DNA of 64,000 nt from Bacteriovoracaceae bacterium (GTDB lineage Bacteria; Bdellovibrionota; Bacteriovoracia; Bacteriovoracales; Bacteriovoracaceae): NCBI GenBank assembly GCA_025210745.1, contig JAOARC010000037.1, forward strand, positions 186,001-250,000, read 5' to 3'. Below, piece by piece: positions 28,074-37,905 of the stretch (its first letter is position 1; each line of letters starts with the position of its first letter). Made by a program: the position numbers and the translations under genes. A model generated the notes under the pieces. The model saw only the letters and a list, made by a program, of their open reading frames with translations, searched no databases and was not told the origin of the DNA.

Positions 28074-28604
28074 TTAGAGAGCTTCGAAAGCATCCCATTC
28101 TTTTGCTCCAGTATATTTTCTATAAATAGTTCCATTACTATTAAACAAGAAAGTTTCTGGAAGCCTATAAACTCCAAAGAATTTTTGATGTTTAAACTCT
28201 GTATCCAAGACAATAGTTGCTGTAAGTTTTGGAAATTGTCTTAAGAATTTTTCAATTTTAGCTGGCTCATCATTAACAGCAACGAATACAAAATGATAAT
28301 TCTTTGAAATATCACTATTCATTAATTTAATTAGCTTTGGAAATTCAGCCTCACATGGTCCACACCATGTTGCCCAAAAATGCAAAAATAACTTTCTTTT
28401 ATTCTTATCTTCCTTATAAAAATCATAAGAACTTTTATTTCTAAAATTTTGAAATTTTACTTGTGGCATTTTTTCAAGAATAGTTCCTGAATTCGTAGAT
28501 GAGTGAAAGTTTTCAAACTTATTACTTAATACAATACTCTCATAGACAATATATCCTATGGTCATTATTAAAACTGATAATATTAAAAATATTCTATTTC
28601 TCAT
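28074..28604 (-). CDS. TlpA/ResA-like membrane-anchored thioredoxin
   Basis: An N-terminal membrane anchor or uncleaved signal (about residues 4-22) precedes a thioredoxin fold with the redox motif WCGPC in LHFWATWCGPCEAEFPKL and the cis-Pro loop VYRLPETFLF. Such proteins reduce disulfides outside the membrane, for example in cytochrome c maturation. The frame opens at TTG 28610, but ATG 28604 gives the normal start. The ATG lies only four bases past the T-run of the rplQ terminator, without a clear ribosome binding site. Neighbours give no hint of a partner. Confidence 0.88.
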   Translation of the reverse strand: MRNRIFLILSVLIMTIGYIVYESIVLSNKFENFHSSTNSGTILEKMPQVKFQNFRNKSSYDFYKEDKNKRKLFLHFWATWCGPCEAEFPKLIKLMNSDISKNYHFVFVAVNDEPAKIEKFLRQFPKLTATIVLDTEFKHQKFFGVYRLPETFLFNSNGTIYRKYTGAKEWDAFEAL

Positions 28605-28614
28605 AAGCAAAAAA

Positions 28615-28638
28615 AAAGACCTTCATTTGAAGGTCTTT
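28615..28638 (-). terminator. Rho-independent terminator of the ribosomal protein block (after rplQ)
   Basis: A perfect ten-base stem (AAAGACCTTC / GAAGGTCTTT, loop of four) is followed on the minus strand by a T-run. It ends the long S10-spc-alpha transcript. Confidence 0.88.
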
Positions 28639-28662
28639 ATATAATTAAATTATTAAATCTAA

Positions 28663-29019
28663 CTATTCAACAAATGCAATATATCCCATTTTACTTGCAT
28701 CACCCAATCTTTTATCAGCAAGTTTAACGATTCTTGTATATCCACCATTTCTCTCAATAAACTTAGGAGCGACTTCAGTAAATAATTTAGTAACTGCCGC
28801 TTTGTTGTTTAATTTTTTAAAAGCTAATCTTCTGTTATGAACAGTATCTTTCTTAGCTAAGGTAACTAATTTTTCAACATACCCTCTTAAAGCTCTAGCT
28901 CTAGTTTGAGTCGTTTTAATTTTTCCATGGTCGATGATTTCAACAGCAAGGTTTCTAATCATAGACTTTCTGTGTGCCGGATCTACACCTAATTTATACT
29001 TATGTTTACCGTGTCTCAT
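28663..29019 (-). CDS. rplQ: 50S ribosomal protein L17
   Basis: L17 sits near the peptide exit tunnel. The start MRHGKHKYKLG, the segment MIRNLAVEIIDHGKI, TTQTRARALRGYVEKL and the C-terminal NGGYTRIVKLADKRLGDASK are typical, and 118 residues is the common length. It follows rpoA by eleven bases, as in the alpha operon of most bacteria, and is the last gene before the terminator. Confidence 0.98.
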   Translation of the reverse strand: MRHGKHKYKLGVDPAHRKSMIRNLAVEIIDHGKIKTTQTRARALRGYVEKLVTLAKKDTVHNRRLAFKKLNNKAAVTKLFTEVAPKFIERNGGYTRIVKLADKRLGDASKMGYIAFVE

Positions 29020-29030
29020 TTTTAGTACTC

Positions 29031-30068
29031 CTAATTATTATTGTCTTGTACTTGCTTCATGATACTATCAACTTTCATACCAAGCCCTAGACCCATTAAA
29101 GATAACATTTCTTTAATTTCGTTAAGTGACTTTCTACCAAAGTTTTTAGTTCTTAACATTTCACCTTCAGTCTTTGAAACAAGTTCATAAATGTATTTAA
29201 TATTTGCATTCTGTAGACAGTTAGCAGATCTTACTGAAAGTTCTAACTCAGAAACTGGCTTTAATAATGCATCATTTGTAGTATTTCCTGCAGCAGCTGG
29301 AGAAGCACCCGCAGCAGCTTTAGTTTCAACTGGAAGATCTTTATCTTCAAAGTTTAAAAAGATTGCTAATTGATCTCTTAAAATCTTAGAAGAAAAAGCT
29401 ACAGCATCAACTGGATCAACACCAGCATTTGTCCATACCTCTAAAGTAAGTTTATCGTAGTCAGTTCTCTTTCCTACCCTTGCGTTTGTTACAGTGTAAT
29501 TAACTCTGTGCACAGGTGAAAAAAGTGTATCTAAATAAACCCAACCAATAGGTAGGTCAAACATTTCTTTGTTATCTAATGCTGAAACATATCCTTTACC
29601 TCTAGCTACTTTAATTTCAATTCTAATTGATCCACCAGAAGAGATATTACAAATAGTGTGCTCAGGGTTTAATACTTCTAAATTAGCTGTTTCAGCAATA
29701 TCTTTAGCAGTAACCGCACCTTCAACATTTTTCTCTAATACTAAATTAACTTCTTCTTTTTCAGTTAATTTAAACTTTACTTCTTTTAAATTAAGAATGA
29801 TCTCTGAAACTTCTTCTTTAACGTTATTAATTGTTCCAAACTCATGCTCAACACCATCAATTTTGATAGCTACAATACCAGCACCTTGAAGTGAAGATAA
29901 TAAAACTCTTCTTAAAGAGTTTCCTAATGTTAATCCATAACCTCTCTCAAGTGGCTTAGCTACGAATTTTCCGTAGTTTGGCTTTAGAGTATCATTATCA
30001 ACCTCTAAACCAGTTGGACGAATCATATCGATCCAGTTTTTTGCAGCAAAAGTACTATTCGTAGACAT
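29031..30068 (-). CDS. rpoA: DNA-directed RNA polymerase subunit alpha
   Basis: The N-terminal domain (1-235) contains the dimer motif [21 protein letters not shown] and [17 protein letters not shown]; it assembles beta and beta-prime. The C-terminal domain (about 270-330; [34 protein letters not shown]) binds UP elements and activators. The linker holds an Ala-rich stretch ([12 protein letters not shown]), which makes it longer and more flexible than usual. rpsD, often the gene before rpoA, is absent here. Confidence 0.98.
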   Translation of the reverse strand: MSTNSTFAAKNWIDMIRPTGLEVDNDTLKPNYGKFVAKPLERGYGLTLGNSLRRVLLSSLQGAGIVAIKIDGVEHEFGTINNVKEEVSEIILNLKEVKFKLTEKEEVNLVLEKNVEGAVTAKDIAETANLEVLNPEHTICNISSGGSIRIEIKVARGKGYVSALDNKEMFDLPIGWVYLDTLFSPVHRVNYTVTNARVGKRTDYDKLTLEVWTNAGVDPVDAVAFSSKILRDQLAIFLNFEDKDLPVETKAAAGASPAAAGNTTNDALLKPVSELELSVRSANCLQNANIKYIYELVSKTEGEMLRTKNFGRKSLNEIKEMLSLMGLGLGMKVDSIMKQVQDNNN

Positions 30069-30088
30069 CTTTATATCCCCTTAATTAA

Positions 30089-30469
30089 TTAAACTCTTCT
30101 TCTTTTAGGTGCTCTACAACCATTATGTGGCATTGGAGACTTATCCGCAACAGAAGTTATTTTGATTCCAGCACCAAGTAATGCCCTAATAGCATTCTCT
30201 CTACCAGCTCCAGGACCTTTAACTTTAACATCTGCAGAAGATACACCATGCTCAGTTGCTTTTTTTGCTGCTTCAGCAGATGCCATTTGTGCAGCAAATG
30301 GAGTCGATTTCTTAGAACTTTTGAAACCTAATGCTCCAGCAGAAGCCCAAGAGATTGCATTTCCTTGAGGATCTGTAAAAGTAACGATTGTGTTATTAAA
30401 AGATGCCTGAATGTGACATACGGCATGTGTAATATTTTTTTTAACTTTTTTCTTTGTTTGCTTAGCCAT
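30089..30469 (-). CDS. rpsK: 30S ribosomal protein S11
   Basis: S11 lines the mRNA exit platform of the 30S subunit. The motifs [34 protein letters not shown] and the basic end [13 protein letters not shown] are characteristic. Length 126 is normal. It lies between rpsM and rpoA; rpsD is missing between it and rpoA. Confidence 0.98.
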   Translation of the reverse strand: MAKQTKKKVKKNITHAVCHIQASFNNTIVTFTDPQGNAISWASAGALGFKSSKKSTPFAAQMASAEAAKKATEHGVSSADVKVKGPGAGRENAIRALLGAGIKITSVADKSPMPHNGCRAPKRRRV

Positions 30470-30485
30470 TTTATATTCCTATAAA

Positions 30486-30866
30486 TTATTTCATTGATTT
30501 AATAGATTTCTTACCAGCGATAGCTACTTTCTTACCTTTTCTAGTTCTCGCATTCGTATGAGTTCTCTGACCTCTACATGGTAGACTTTTTCTATGCCTG
30601 ATTCCTCTATAACATCCTAAATCTTTAAGTCTTTTAATATTAAGACCAACTTCTCTTCTAAGATCACCTTCTACTGTGTACCCATCTAAAACTTTTCTGA
30701 TTTCGTTTGATTCTTCCTCAGTAAGTTCATTAGAGTTCTTTAATAAATCAACACCTGCAGCATTAAGTACATCCGTTCCAACCTTAGGTCCAACTCCGTA
30801 TAATGATCTGATTGCAATGTGCATAGCTTTATTTCTTGGTAAATCTACACCTAATATTCTAGCCAT
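30486..30866 (-). CDS. rpsM: 30S ribosomal protein S13
   Basis: S13 contacts the 50S subunit and P-site tRNA. The start [12 protein letters not shown], the helix-hairpin-helix segment [10 protein letters not shown] and the signature [20 protein letters not shown] are diagnostic. It follows rpmJ by 13 bases in the usual alpha-operon order. Confidence 0.98.
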   Translation of the reverse strand: MARILGVDLPRNKAMHIAIRSLYGVGPKVGTDVLNAAGVDLLKNSNELTEEESNEIRKVLDGYTVEGDLRREVGLNIKRLKDLGCYRGIRHRKSLPCRGQRTHTNARTRKGKKVAIAGKKSIKSMK

Positions 30867-30879
30867 TTATTACTCCTAA

Positions 30880-30996
30880 CTAACCTTGTTTTTGCTTGTG
30901 TCTTGGGTTTGTCTTACAGATTACTCTCAAAACACCTTTTCTTTTTATTACTTTACAGTCTTTACAAATCTTTTTAACTGAAGATCTTACTTTCAT
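30880..30996 (-). CDS. rpmJ: 50S ribosomal protein L36
   Basis: A 38-residue protein beginning [18 protein letters not shown] with the zinc ligands C11, C14, C27 and H33 ([10 protein letters not shown]), so it is the zinc-binding form of L36. Its ATG overlaps the TGA of infA by four bases. The order infA-rpmJ-rpsM is the classical one. It ends with Gln-Gly, close to the usual length. Confidence 0.96.
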   Translation of the reverse strand: MKVRSSVKKICKDCKVIKRKGVLRVICKTNPRHKQKQG

Positions 30997-31229
30997 TGTC
31001 TCTTTCCTTTACTTCTGTATGTAATTCTTCCTTTTGTCAGGTCATAGCGACTAATCTCAACTAATACCTTATCACCAGGAAGAATTTTAATAAAATTCAT
31101 CCTCATCTTTCCACTAATGTGGGCTAAGATAACGTGGCCATTAGGTAGTTTAACTCTAAACTTCGTATTAGGTAAAAGCTCTAAAACTTCCCCTTCAACT
31201 TCTAATACATCACCATTTACTTCTGACAT
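30993..31229 (-). CDS. infA: Translation initiation factor IF-1
   Basis: IF-1 is a single OB-fold protein that occupies the ribosomal A site during initiation. [20 protein letters not shown], the [16 protein letters not shown] core and the ending [11 protein letters not shown] are characteristic. At 78 residues it is six longer than usual, with the extra residues at the basic C-terminus (SKGKRQ). map, often found between adk and infA, is absent. Confidence 0.97.
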   Translation of the reverse strand: MSEVNGDVLEVEGEVLELLPNTKFRVKLPNGHVILAHISGKMRMNFIKILPGDKVLVEISRYDLTKGRITYRSKGKRQ

Positions 31230-31287
31230 TCAGAACAATCCTATATAATAAATTTAAACAACTCTGGCAACAGCCAAATATCATTTT

Positions 31288-31935
31288 TTATAAATTAATT
31301 TTTTCTATTATTTCTTTATATACATCATCTAGAGCAGCACTTGCGTTAACAGCTACTAATTTTCCAGCTGATCTATAAAAATCTAAAACTGGGCTTATTG
31401 TAGATTCAAAAACTTCCATTCTAGATCTAATAACTTCTTCTTTGTCATCATCTCTATGGATAAGTTCTTGACCCGTCACATCACAGACACCATCAACCTT
31501 TGGAGGATTAGTATCTAGATTATATATATATTTACCATCCTTAGTGACTCTTCTTTTAGTTAATCTATCAACTAAAAGCTCAGTATCTAATTCGAAATAA
31601 AGCGCTACAGAATCTGTACCACTTAATATTCCATCTAAAGTCTTAGCTTGCTCTAAGTTTCTTGGATATCCGTCAAAGATATAAGAGCTAGTTGCCAAGT
31701 CTAAATTTGCTTTTAAAAGCTCAACTACAAGATCATCTGATACAAGATTTCCTGAATCCATAACAGACTTAACTTTTAGTCCTAATTCACTTCCTTTAGC
31801 TATTTCTGATCTAAGCAAATTTCCAGTAGAAATATGCCCATAACCATTTTTATCACAAAGTATTGCCGACTGAGTTCCTTTACCAGAACCTGGAGCACCA
31901 AGGAGAATTAAATGTTTCTTAATTGAATCAACCAT
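31288..31935 (-). CDS. adk: Adenylate kinase
   Basis: Adenylate kinase interconverts ATP, AMP and ADP. P-loop GAPGSGKGTQ, AMP-binding HISTGNLLRSEI, FDGYPRNLEQA and the lid segment RRVTKDGKYIYN are all present. The lid lacks the four-Cys zinc site of Gram-positive enzymes. The protein (215 residues) is of the long type. Its ATG shares one base with the stop of secY (TAATG), typical of tight coupling. Confidence 0.97.
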   Translation of the reverse strand: MVDSIKKHLILLGAPGSGKGTQSAILCDKNGYGHISTGNLLRSEIAKGSELGLKVKSVMDSGNLVSDDLVVELLKANLDLATSSYIFDGYPRNLEQAKTLDGILSGTDSVALYFELDTELLVDRLTKRRVTKDGKYIYNLDTNPPKVDGVCDVTGQELIHRDDDKEEVIRSRMEVFESTISPVLDFYRSAGKLVAVNASAALDDVYKEIIEKINL

Positions 31936-33263
31936 TAAAATCTTCTTCCAGCTCCGTTATACTTACCTTTTGCTTTGTAAGTTTGGTCATATCTTTGAGA
32001 AATCATAAAGCTTTCTGCTTGAGCCATTGTATCAATAGCAACACCAACTAAGATTAATAGAGATGTTCCACCAAAATAAAATGGAACTTTTGCTACATTA
32101 AATAAAATTGCTGGCATAATACATAGTATAGACATATATGCGCTACCAACAAGAGTTACTCTTTCCACAACATTATCTAAAAACTCAGCTGTTTTTTCAC
32201 CAGGTCTAATACCAGGGATAAAACCACCATTTTTCTTTAAAGACTCTGCAATATCTTCAGTTTTAAACTGAATTTGAGCGTAAAAATAACAAAAGAAAAC
32301 AATTAGAGCTACGAAAAACACACTATGAAGCATTCCACCAGGGTTTAATGATTGCGTAATTGTATCTACATAAGTTTTGATCGCGCTATCTTCAGGAATA
32401 AAGTTAGCTACAGTTACTGGAAATCCAAGTAATGCCGAAGCAAAGATTGGAGGCATTACACCAGAAATATTAATCTTAACTGGTAGGTGTGAAGTTTGCC
32501 CACCATAAACTCTATTATTTACAACTCTTTTGGCGTACTGAACAGGTATCTTTCTATAAGCTCTTTCAACAAAGATGATAATCCAAAATGCTAGAAGCAT
32601 AACGATTCCAACTAATGCTAGGCTTAAACCTGTAAGCTCACCACTTTTAAATAAATTAAATGTATCAAAAATTCCACTTGGGATACCAGCAGCAATACCA
32701 GCAAAGATAATTAAACTGATACCATTACCAATTCCTCTTTCTGTAATCTGCTCACCTAGCCACATTACAAACATCGTACCTGCAGTTAAACTAATTACAG
32801 ACAATGCTCTAAATCCAGCTCCTGGCTCAATAACTACAGGAAGACCACTTTGACTTTTAATTGCTTCAAGACCAACAGCTAATCCATAACCTTGAATCGC
32901 ACAAAGAATAACAGTAGCGTATCTTGTCCACTGCTGAATTTTTTTATGTCCATCTGGTTCTTTTTGGATTTCAGCTAGTTTTGGAAAAGATACTGCAAGT
33001 AAACTGAAAATAATTGAAGAAGTAATATAAGGCATGATTCCTAGAGCTAGAACAGAAAATCTTTCTAAAGCTCCACCTGTAAAGTTGTTAAAAACACCTA
33101 ATACAGAGCCTGATCCTTGCATATTTTGAAAGAACGACGTTAGAGCTGCACCATCAATTCCTGGAGTAGGAACTTGAGTTGCAACTCTAAATACACCTAA
33201 CATCAATAGAGTAAAAAATACTCTCTTCCTTAATTCTTCAAGCTTTCCTTGCACATTTGACAT
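31935..33263 (-). CDS. secY: Protein translocase subunit SecY
   Basis: SecY is the channel of the Sec translocon. Ten membrane segments are visible, with the plug region after QVPTPGIDG, the MWLGEQITERGIGNG signature and the cytoplasmic loop KNGGFIPGIRPGEKT. The frame can begin with a GTG at 33296 inside rplO, but the ATG at 33263, just after the rplO stop and with AGG at the right distance, gives the usual start MSNVQGKLEELRKRV and 442 residues. Partner SecE is encoded at 56990-57373. Confidence 0.97.
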   Translation of the reverse strand: MSNVQGKLEELRKRVFFTLLMLGVFRVATQVPTPGIDGAALTSFFQNMQGSGSVLGVFNNFTGGALERFSVLALGIMPYITSSIIFSLLAVSFPKLAEIQKEPDGHKKIQQWTRYATVILCAIQGYGLAVGLEAIKSQSGLPVVIEPGAGFRALSVISLTAGTMFVMWLGEQITERGIGNGISLIIFAGIAAGIPSGIFDTFNLFKSGELTGLSLALVGIVMLLAFWIIIFVERAYRKIPVQYAKRVVNNRVYGGQTSHLPVKINISGVMPPIFASALLGFPVTVANFIPEDSAIKTYVDTITQSLNPGGMLHSVFFVALIVFFCYFYAQIQFKTEDIAESLKKNGGFIPGIRPGEKTAEFLDNVVERVTLVGSAYMSILCIMPAILFNVAKVPFYFGGTSLLILVGVAIDTMAQAESFMISQRYDQTYKAKGKYNGAGRRF

Positions 33264-33264
33264 C

Positions 33265-33729
33265 TTACTTAGCCTCTTTGCTTTCGATTGTTCCACCAGC
33301 TTTTGAAATCATTTGCTCAGCTGATTTTGAGAATTTATCAATATTAGAAAAAGTTAAACCTTTAGTAAAATCACCTTTTACTAAGATCTTAATTGGAAGT
33401 CTTTTGTTAACTCCACTTAATAAACCTTTTTCAATTAAAGTTTCTCTGTTTACAGTCTCAGAGTCAAATTTTGCTTGAATTTGATCTAAAGTAACGATTG
33501 CGTACTCAGTCTTAAATGGATAGTTAGAGAATCCTCTTTTTGGAAGCCTCATATAGATTGGCATTTGCCCACCTTCGTATCCAAGTCTTACACCACCACC
33601 AGATCTAGCTTTTTGACCTTTGTGTCCTTTACCTGCTTGAGTTCCCCAACCAGATCCTTGACCACGACCAATTCTCTTTGTATTTCTGTGTGCACCCTTT
33701 GGGCTTTTAATATTATTTAACGTTAACAT
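33265..33729 (-). CDS. rplO: 50S ribosomal protein L15
   Basis: L15 binds 23S rRNA late in assembly. NTKRIGRGQGSGWGTQAGKG, the GGQMPIYMRLPKRGF segment and the C-terminal VEVxxA-like part with ISKAGGTIESKEAK fit the family; 154 residues is slightly longer than in E. coli. It ends one base before the secY start codon. Confidence 0.97.
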   Translation of the reverse strand: MLTLNNIKSPKGAHRNTKRIGRGQGSGWGTQAGKGHKGQKARSGGGVRLGYEGGQMPIYMRLPKRGFSNYPFKTEYAIVTLDQIQAKFDSETVNRETLIEKGLLSGVNKRLPIKILVKGDFTKGLTFSNIDKFSKSAEQMISKAGGTIESKEAK

Positions 33730-33740
33730 GATATTAACTC

Positions 33741-33923
33741 CTACTTCTCTTCAACAATGTCTAATAAGTGAATTACTTTTTTAATCATCCCTCTAACTGA
33801 AGGAGTGTTCTCTAAAGTTGAAACACTTCCAGTCTTTCTTAAACCAAGACCTCTAACTGTTGCTTTTGTTTTCTCAGTACAAGTAATTGTACTTTTCTTT
33901 AATTTAATAGTTATTGTACTCAT
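33741..33923 (-). CDS. rpmD: 50S ribosomal protein L30
   Basis: A 60-residue L30 with [39 protein letters not shown] and MIKKVIHLL. It lies in the usual place between rpsE and rplO, with short spacers on both sides. Confidence 0.96.
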   Translation of the reverse strand: MSTITIKLKKSTITCTEKTKATVRGLGLRKTGSVSTLENTPSVRGMIKKVIHLLDIVEEK

Positions 33924-33937
33924 TTTAATTCTCCAAA

Positions 33938-34522
33938 TTATCTATTAGATAATCTAAGTCCCTTGCTTTCAACACCTCTGGCCTTTGAAATCTGATCAAC
34001 TGATCTTAAAGATTTAAAAGCATCAAAAGTAGCTTTAACAACGTTATGAGGGTTACTTCCTCTTAACGACTTAGTTAAAATATTTTTTACACCTGCAAGC
34101 TCAAGGATTGAACGACAAGCACCTGCTGCCTTAACCCCTGTACCTTCTGAAGCTGGTTTAAATAAGATTTTTCCAGCATCAAATTCACCCATTGCTTCAT
34201 GAGGAAAAGTTCCATTTTCAACAGGGACTCTAATCATTTTCTTTTGAGCAACTTGACTAGCCTTTCTGATTGCATCAGGAACCTCTTTAGCTTTTCCTAA
34301 CCCATATCCTACTCTACCATTTTTATCACCAACGATTACTAGAGCTGAGAAAGAAAACCTTCTACCACCTTTAACAACCTTAGCAACTCTGTTTACTGCA
34401 ACAACTCTTTCTTCAAATTCAGACTCAGGTCTTTCATTTCTTTTTGGAGCTGGTGCTTTTCTAGCTGCTTTTTTCTTTGGTGCAGCTTCTACAGCTTCTT
34501 TTTTTTCTGTATTTTCACTCAT
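33938..34522 (-). CDS. rpsE: 30S ribosomal protein S5 with basic N-terminal extension
   Basis: S5 takes part in decoding accuracy and mRNA unwinding. The double-stranded-RNA-binding fold starts near residue 37 ([20 protein letters not shown]), followed by [21 protein letters not shown] and the C-terminal [20 protein letters not shown]. Before it come about 35 residues rich in Ala, Lys and Pro ([15 protein letters not shown]) that E. coli S5 lacks. The extension may bind rRNA at the 30S surface; its role is unknown. Confidence 0.97.
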   Translation of the reverse strand: MSENTEKKEAVEAAPKKKAARKAPAPKRNERPESEFEERVVAVNRVAKVVKGGRRFSFSALVIVGDKNGRVGYGLGKAKEVPDAIRKASQVAQKKMIRVPVENGTFPHEAMGEFDAGKILFKPASEGTGVKAAGACRSILELAGVKNILTKSLRGSNPHNVVKATFDAFKSLRSVDQISKARGVESKGLRLSNR

Positions 34523-34535
34523 TGATGTCCCCTAA

Positions 34536-34910
34536 TTAAATTTGAATTCCATTTTCTCTGATCGAATCAGCAAGAGTTGAAATAATTCCAGTATACTTCT
34601 TACCATTTCTATCAAATACAGCAGTATTAATATTGTTACCTGCTAGACCTTTAGCAACAGCAACACCAATCTCTTTTGCACTATCAGCATTTGCTTTTGT
34701 TCCAACAGCATTTTTACCAAATGTTTGAACAGAAAAAAGAGTTTTACTTGTACTATCATCAATAACCTGAACAAATAAGTGCTTGTTTGTCTTAGTTGCA
34801 CAAATTCTTGGCTTTTCAGTTGTACCAATAATTTTCTTTCTAATTGAAAGTTTTCTTCTGTACTCTTTAGCTTTTGATTCGTTTTTTATTTTCTTTAATG
34901 ATTTTCTCAT
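34536..34910 (-). CDS. rplR: 50S ribosomal protein L18
   Basis: L18 binds 5S rRNA. RKLSIRKKIIGTTEKPRICA, TNKHLFVQVIDD and the ending FDRNGKKYTGIISTLADSIR match the family; 124 residues is within range. It lies between rplF and rpsE, as is standard for the spc operon. Confidence 0.97.
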   Translation of the reverse strand: MRKSLKKIKNESKAKEYRRKLSIRKKIIGTTEKPRICATKTNKHLFVQVIDDSTSKTLFSVQTFGKNAVGTKANADSAKEIGVAVAKGLAGNNINTAVFDRNGKKYTGIISTLADSIRENGIQI

Positions 34911-34923
34911 ATCTTTCTACCTA

Positions 34924-35460
34924 TTACTTCTTACCAGTTTTACCAGCTTTTCTGATAATAACTTCGTCAGAGTACTTAACACCTTTACCTTTATATGGCT
35001 CTGGCTCTCTGAATGATCTAATCTTAGCAGCAACAAATCCAACTAACTCTTTGTCACAACCTGTAATATCAATAACGTTTTTAGTTACTTTAGCTTCAAC
35101 GCCTTCTGGTAATGCATACTCAATTGGGTGTGAGTAACCAAGATTTAAAGTAATCTTATTTCCAGAAACTACTGCCTTATAACCAACTCCGTTAAACTCT
35201 AAAGTTCTTTTAAAACCATCAGTAACACCAGTAACCATATTTGATACTAATGTTCTTGTTAATCCCCAAAGAGCTCTATTTTTATTTGAACCATCAATTG
35301 GGTTAACAATTAATTCTGCACCCTCTTGCTTAACAGTTACACCAGTATGGTGAGTAAAAGTTAAGCTACCTTTTGGTCCTTTAACATCAATTTTTCTATC
35401 TGCGATTGCAACAGTTACTTTTTCTGGAACTGCTACAGGTTTTTTACCAATTCTTGACAT
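34924..35460 (-). CDS. rplF: 50S ribosomal protein L6
   Basis: L6 sits near the factor-binding site. SRIGKKPVAVPEKVTV at the start, LVSNMVTGVTDGFKRTLEF in the middle and the C-terminal signature PEPYKGKGVKYSDEVIIRKA are diagnostic. Length 178 is normal. Confidence 0.98.
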   Translation of the reverse strand: MSRIGKKPVAVPEKVTVAIADRKIDVKGPKGSLTFTHHTGVTVKQEGAELIVNPIDGSNKNRALWGLTRTLVSNMVTGVTDGFKRTLEFNGVGYKAVVSGNKITLNLGYSHPIEYALPEGVEAKVTKNVIDITGCDKELVGFVAAKIRSFREPEPYKGKGVKYSDEVIIRKAGKTGKK

Positions 35461-35469
35461 GGCCTTCTC

Positions 35470-35850
35470 CTACCAAACGTTACAAAGGATTTCACCACCA
35501 AGCTTCATAGCCTTAGCTTTTCTTGATGATACAACACCTGATGAAGTTGAAACTACAGAAACACCTAAACCACTTAATACACGTGGCATATCTTGGTATC
35601 CCTTATAAATTCTAAGACCTGGCTTAGAAACTCTTTTAATTCCAACAATTGCACCATCTTTAAGTGCAACTCTAATATTAATTTTGTTATCTTTAGCTAC
35701 AATTTTAAAACTCTTAATGAAACCTTCTTCTTTAAGAACCTTACAAATATTAGCTTTCATTCTACTTGCAGGGATGTCCACTTTAGCGTGTCCAGCACTT
35801 GCACCATTTCTAATTCTTGTTAGCATATCTGCTATTGGATCAGTCATCAT
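35470..35850 (-). CDS. rpsH: 30S ribosomal protein S8
   Basis: S8 organises the central domain of 16S rRNA and in E. coli represses the spc operon. TDPIADMLTRIRNG at the start and the end SVVSTSSGVVSSRKAKAMKL then GGEILCNVW are typical. Two ATG codons follow each other; the first is ten bases after AGGAG and either may be used. An S8-binding regulatory hairpin was not found at the rplN-rplE region by eye. Confidence 0.98.
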   Translation of the reverse strand: MMTDPIADMLTRIRNGASAGHAKVDIPASRMKANICKVLKEEGFIKSFKIVAKDNKINIRVALKDGAIVGIKRVSKPGLRIYKGYQDMPRVLSGLGVSVVSTSSGVVSSRKAKAMKLGGEILCNVW

Positions 35851-35863
35851 AATTATTTATCTC

Positions 35864-36169
35864 CTACCAGCTTGACTTCGTTACACCTGGAATTAATCCT
35901 TGGTGAGCTAGTTCTCTTAAGTGTATTCTAGATAATTGGAAATCTCTGTAATAACCTCTTGGTCTTCCAGTAACACCACATCTATTTCTCACTCTAATTC
36001 TACTTGTATCTCTTGGCATCTTCTGAAGTTTTTTAATCGCATTCATAACCTCTTCTTCAGTAGACTCTGGATTGCTAATTACTTTTCTTAAAGCAGCTCT
36101 TTTAGCTTCGCCCTTCATAGACATTTTAATTCTTCTATTGTTTTTAGCAATAGTACTTACCTTAGCCAT
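35864..36169 (-). CDS. rpsN: 30S ribosomal protein S14 (long, zinc-free form)
   Basis: At 101 residues this is the long form of S14. It has one Cys ([16 protein letters not shown]) and none of the CxxC pairs of the short zinc form. [21 protein letters not shown] is the standard C-terminus. Position between rplE and rpsH is canonical. Confidence 0.98.
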   Translation of the reverse strand: MAKVSTIAKNNRRIKMSMKGEAKRAALRKVISNPESTEEEVMNAIKKLQKMPRDTSRIRVRNRCGVTGRPRGYYRDFQLSRIHLRELAHQGLIPGVTKSSW

Positions 36170-36178
36170 AATCCTTCC

Positions 36179-36724
36179 TTATTTTTCCTTAAAAGGCATA
36201 CCAAACATTTTTAATAAGTCACGCCCTTCTTCATTCGTGTTAGCAGTTGTAACAAAAGAAATCCCTAATCCTCTAATTTTATCGATTTTATCGTAGTTGA
36301 TTTCAGGGAAAACAATTTGCTCTTTAATACCTAAAGTATAGTTACCTTTTCCATCAAAAGCTTTAGGGTTTAAACCTCTAAAGTCTTTAACTCTTGGTAA
36401 AGTTAAAGTGATCATTCTGTCTAAGAATTCATACATCTTCTTTCCTCTTAAAGTAACTGAAGCACCTAGTGCTTGACCTTCTCTAAGCTTAAAAGAAGCG
36501 ATTGATTTTTTAGCTCTAGCGATAACTGGCTTTTGACCAGAAATAGTAGCTAAATCACTAACAATACTTTCTACAACTTTACCATTAGTAACTGCATCTC
36601 TTGTTACACAGTTAATAATAATCTTTTCTAATTTTGGAACCTGATTGATGTTTTTGTACTTGTACTTATCCATCAGGTTGTTTTTTATCTCTGCGTTATA
36701 CAGATTTTTCATTCTATCTAACAT
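36179..36724 (-). CDS. rplE: 50S ribosomal protein L5
   Basis: L5 binds 5S rRNA and touches the P-site t[43 protein letters not shown] and the ending [20 protein letters not shown] fit well. Length 181 is normal. Confidence 0.98.
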   Translation of the reverse strand: MLDRMKNLYNAEIKNNLMDKYKYKNINQVPKLEKIIINCVTRDAVTNGKVVESIVSDLATISGQKPVIARAKKSIASFKLREGQALGASVTLRGKKMYEFLDRMITLTLPRVKDFRGLNPKAFDGKGNYTLGIKEQIVFPEINYDKIDKIRGLGISFVTTANTNEEGRDLLKMFGMPFKEK

Positions 36725-36738
36725 AACTTGTTCCTAGT

Positions 36739-37050
36739 TTACTTAAGGACAGAACCACACTTTGTTGCAACTCTTACCTTCTTTCCATCTTTAACTTCAA
36801 TTCTTACTCTTGTTGCCCCACCAGTTTTTGGAGAAACAACTGCGATATTACTTAAATTGATTGCTTTTTCAATATCAGCAAAACCACCATTTGGGTCTTC
36901 TTGAGATGGCTTCATAGATTTTTTAACCATATTTACACCATCAACCATTGCAGTATTTTTCTTAAAGTTTAAAGACTTTACAGTGCTTTTCTTACCTTTA
37001 TCTTTTCCTGCAATTACAATAACTTCGTCATTTACTCTAATTTTTTGCAT
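36739..37050 (-). CDS. rplX: 50S ribosomal protein L24
   Basis: L24 starts 50S assembly. The KOW motif VNDEVIVIAGKDKGKKSTVK is at the start, followed by VDGVNMVKKSMKPSQEDPNG and a C-terminal VRIEVKDGKKVRVATKCGSV. Length 103 is normal. Confidence 0.97.
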   Translation of the reverse strand: MQKIRVNDEVIVIAGKDKGKKSTVKSLNFKKNTAMVDGVNMVKKSMKPSQEDPNGGFADIEKAINLSNIAVVSPKTGGATRVRIEVKDGKKVRVATKCGSVLK

Positions 37051-37063
37051 TTTTTAATTCCCC

Positions 37064-37435
37064 TTAAAGAACTTCTGGAGCTAACGAACAAATTTTCGTA
37101 TAGCTAGCATTTCTAAGCTCTCTAGCAACAGGTCCAAAAATACGCGTTCCAACAGGATCTGAACCTTGAGTACCAAGAATTACAACACTGTTATTATCGA
37201 ACTGAATATATGAACCATCTTCTCTTCTAACTGGATATTTTGTTCTAACAATTACAGCTTTTTTAACATCACCTTTTTTGATTTTTCCACCTGGTAGTGC
37301 TTGCTGAACTGCTACAACGATTATATCCCCTAAACCAGCAGACATTCTTCTAGATCCACCTAAAACCTTAATACACTTAACGATTTTAGCTCCTGAATTA
37401 TCTGCAACTTCTAATTTTGATTGCATTTGGATCAT
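37064..37435 (-). CDS. rplN: 50S ribosomal protein L14
   Basis: L14 forms part of an intersubunit bridge. The start [20 protein letters not shown] and the signature [20 protein letters not shown] with [18 protein letters not shown] [20 protein letters not shown] are diagnostic. The open frame begins with two ATG codons; the second (37435) is at the better distance from AGGAG and matches the family start MIQMQ. Confidence 0.98.
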   Translation of the reverse strand: MIQMQSKLEVADNSGAKIVKCIKVLGGSRRMSAGLGDIIVVAVQQALPGGKIKKGDVKKAVIVRTKYPVRREDGSYIQFDNNSVVILGTQGSDPVGTRIFGPVARELRNASYTKICSLAPEVL

Positions 37436-37449
37436 CATTGACTCCTAAA

Positions 37450-37695
37450 TTAATTTACCGCAACCAAAGCCCATCTCTTCATTTTAGAGTATGGCTTAGA
37501 TTCGATAATTGTTACTAAATCACCTTCTTTAGCTAGTCCTTTTTCATCATGTGCATGATACTTCTTAGAAGAAGTTACGAACTTACTATAAATAGGGTGC
37601 TTTAAACGTCTTTCAACATTAACAACGATTGTCTTAGCAGATTTATTGCTTACAACAGTCCCTTTTAACGTCTTTTTAAATACTTGATTACTCAT
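37450..37695 (-). CDS. rpsQ: 30S ribosomal protein S17
   Basis: S17 is an OB-fold protein of the 30S 5' domain. [40 protein letters not shown] and the ending [17 protein letters not shown] match the family; 81 residues is normal. It starts two bases after rpmC ends. Confidence 0.97.
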   Translation of the reverse strand: MSNQVFKKTLKGTVVSNKSAKTIVVNVERRLKHPIYSKFVTSSKKYHAHDEKGLAKEGDLVTIIESKPYSKMKRWALVAVN

Positions 37696-37697
37696 AA

Positions 37698-37892
37698 TTA
37701 ATTACCTGTTTTGCTGTTAAGAGCTGTTTTAAGTCTAGCAATATCTCTTTTAATCGTAGTTAAAAGGTGAGATTTCTCTACACTTGTAGTAGCTTTTTGT
37801 AATTTAAGATCAAAAAGCTCTTTTCTTAACTCAGCAACCTTTAAATTAATGGCACTAGTGTCCATTTTATTGATTTCTGTCATTTTTAACAT
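37698..37892 (-). CDS. rpmC: 50S ribosomal protein L29
   Basis: L29 lies at the tunnel exit, where SRP and trigger factor dock. [20 protein letters not shown] and [18 protein letters not shown] are the family helices. The frame is open from 37937, but that would begin inside a long palindrome; GGAG six bases before the ATG at 37892 makes that the likely start ([11 protein letters not shown], 64 residues). Confidence 0.94.
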   Translation of the reverse strand: MLKMTEINKMDTSAINLKVAELRKELFDLKLQKATTSVEKSHLLTTIKRDIARLKTALNSKTGN

Positions 37893-37905
37893 AATAAACT
37901 CCATA

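Noticed and set aside
33264..33296. Longer SecY start (GTG at 33296)
   Set aside because: It lies inside rplO and adds 11 residues not seen in the family; the ATG at 33263 follows the rplO stop and has a ribosome binding site.
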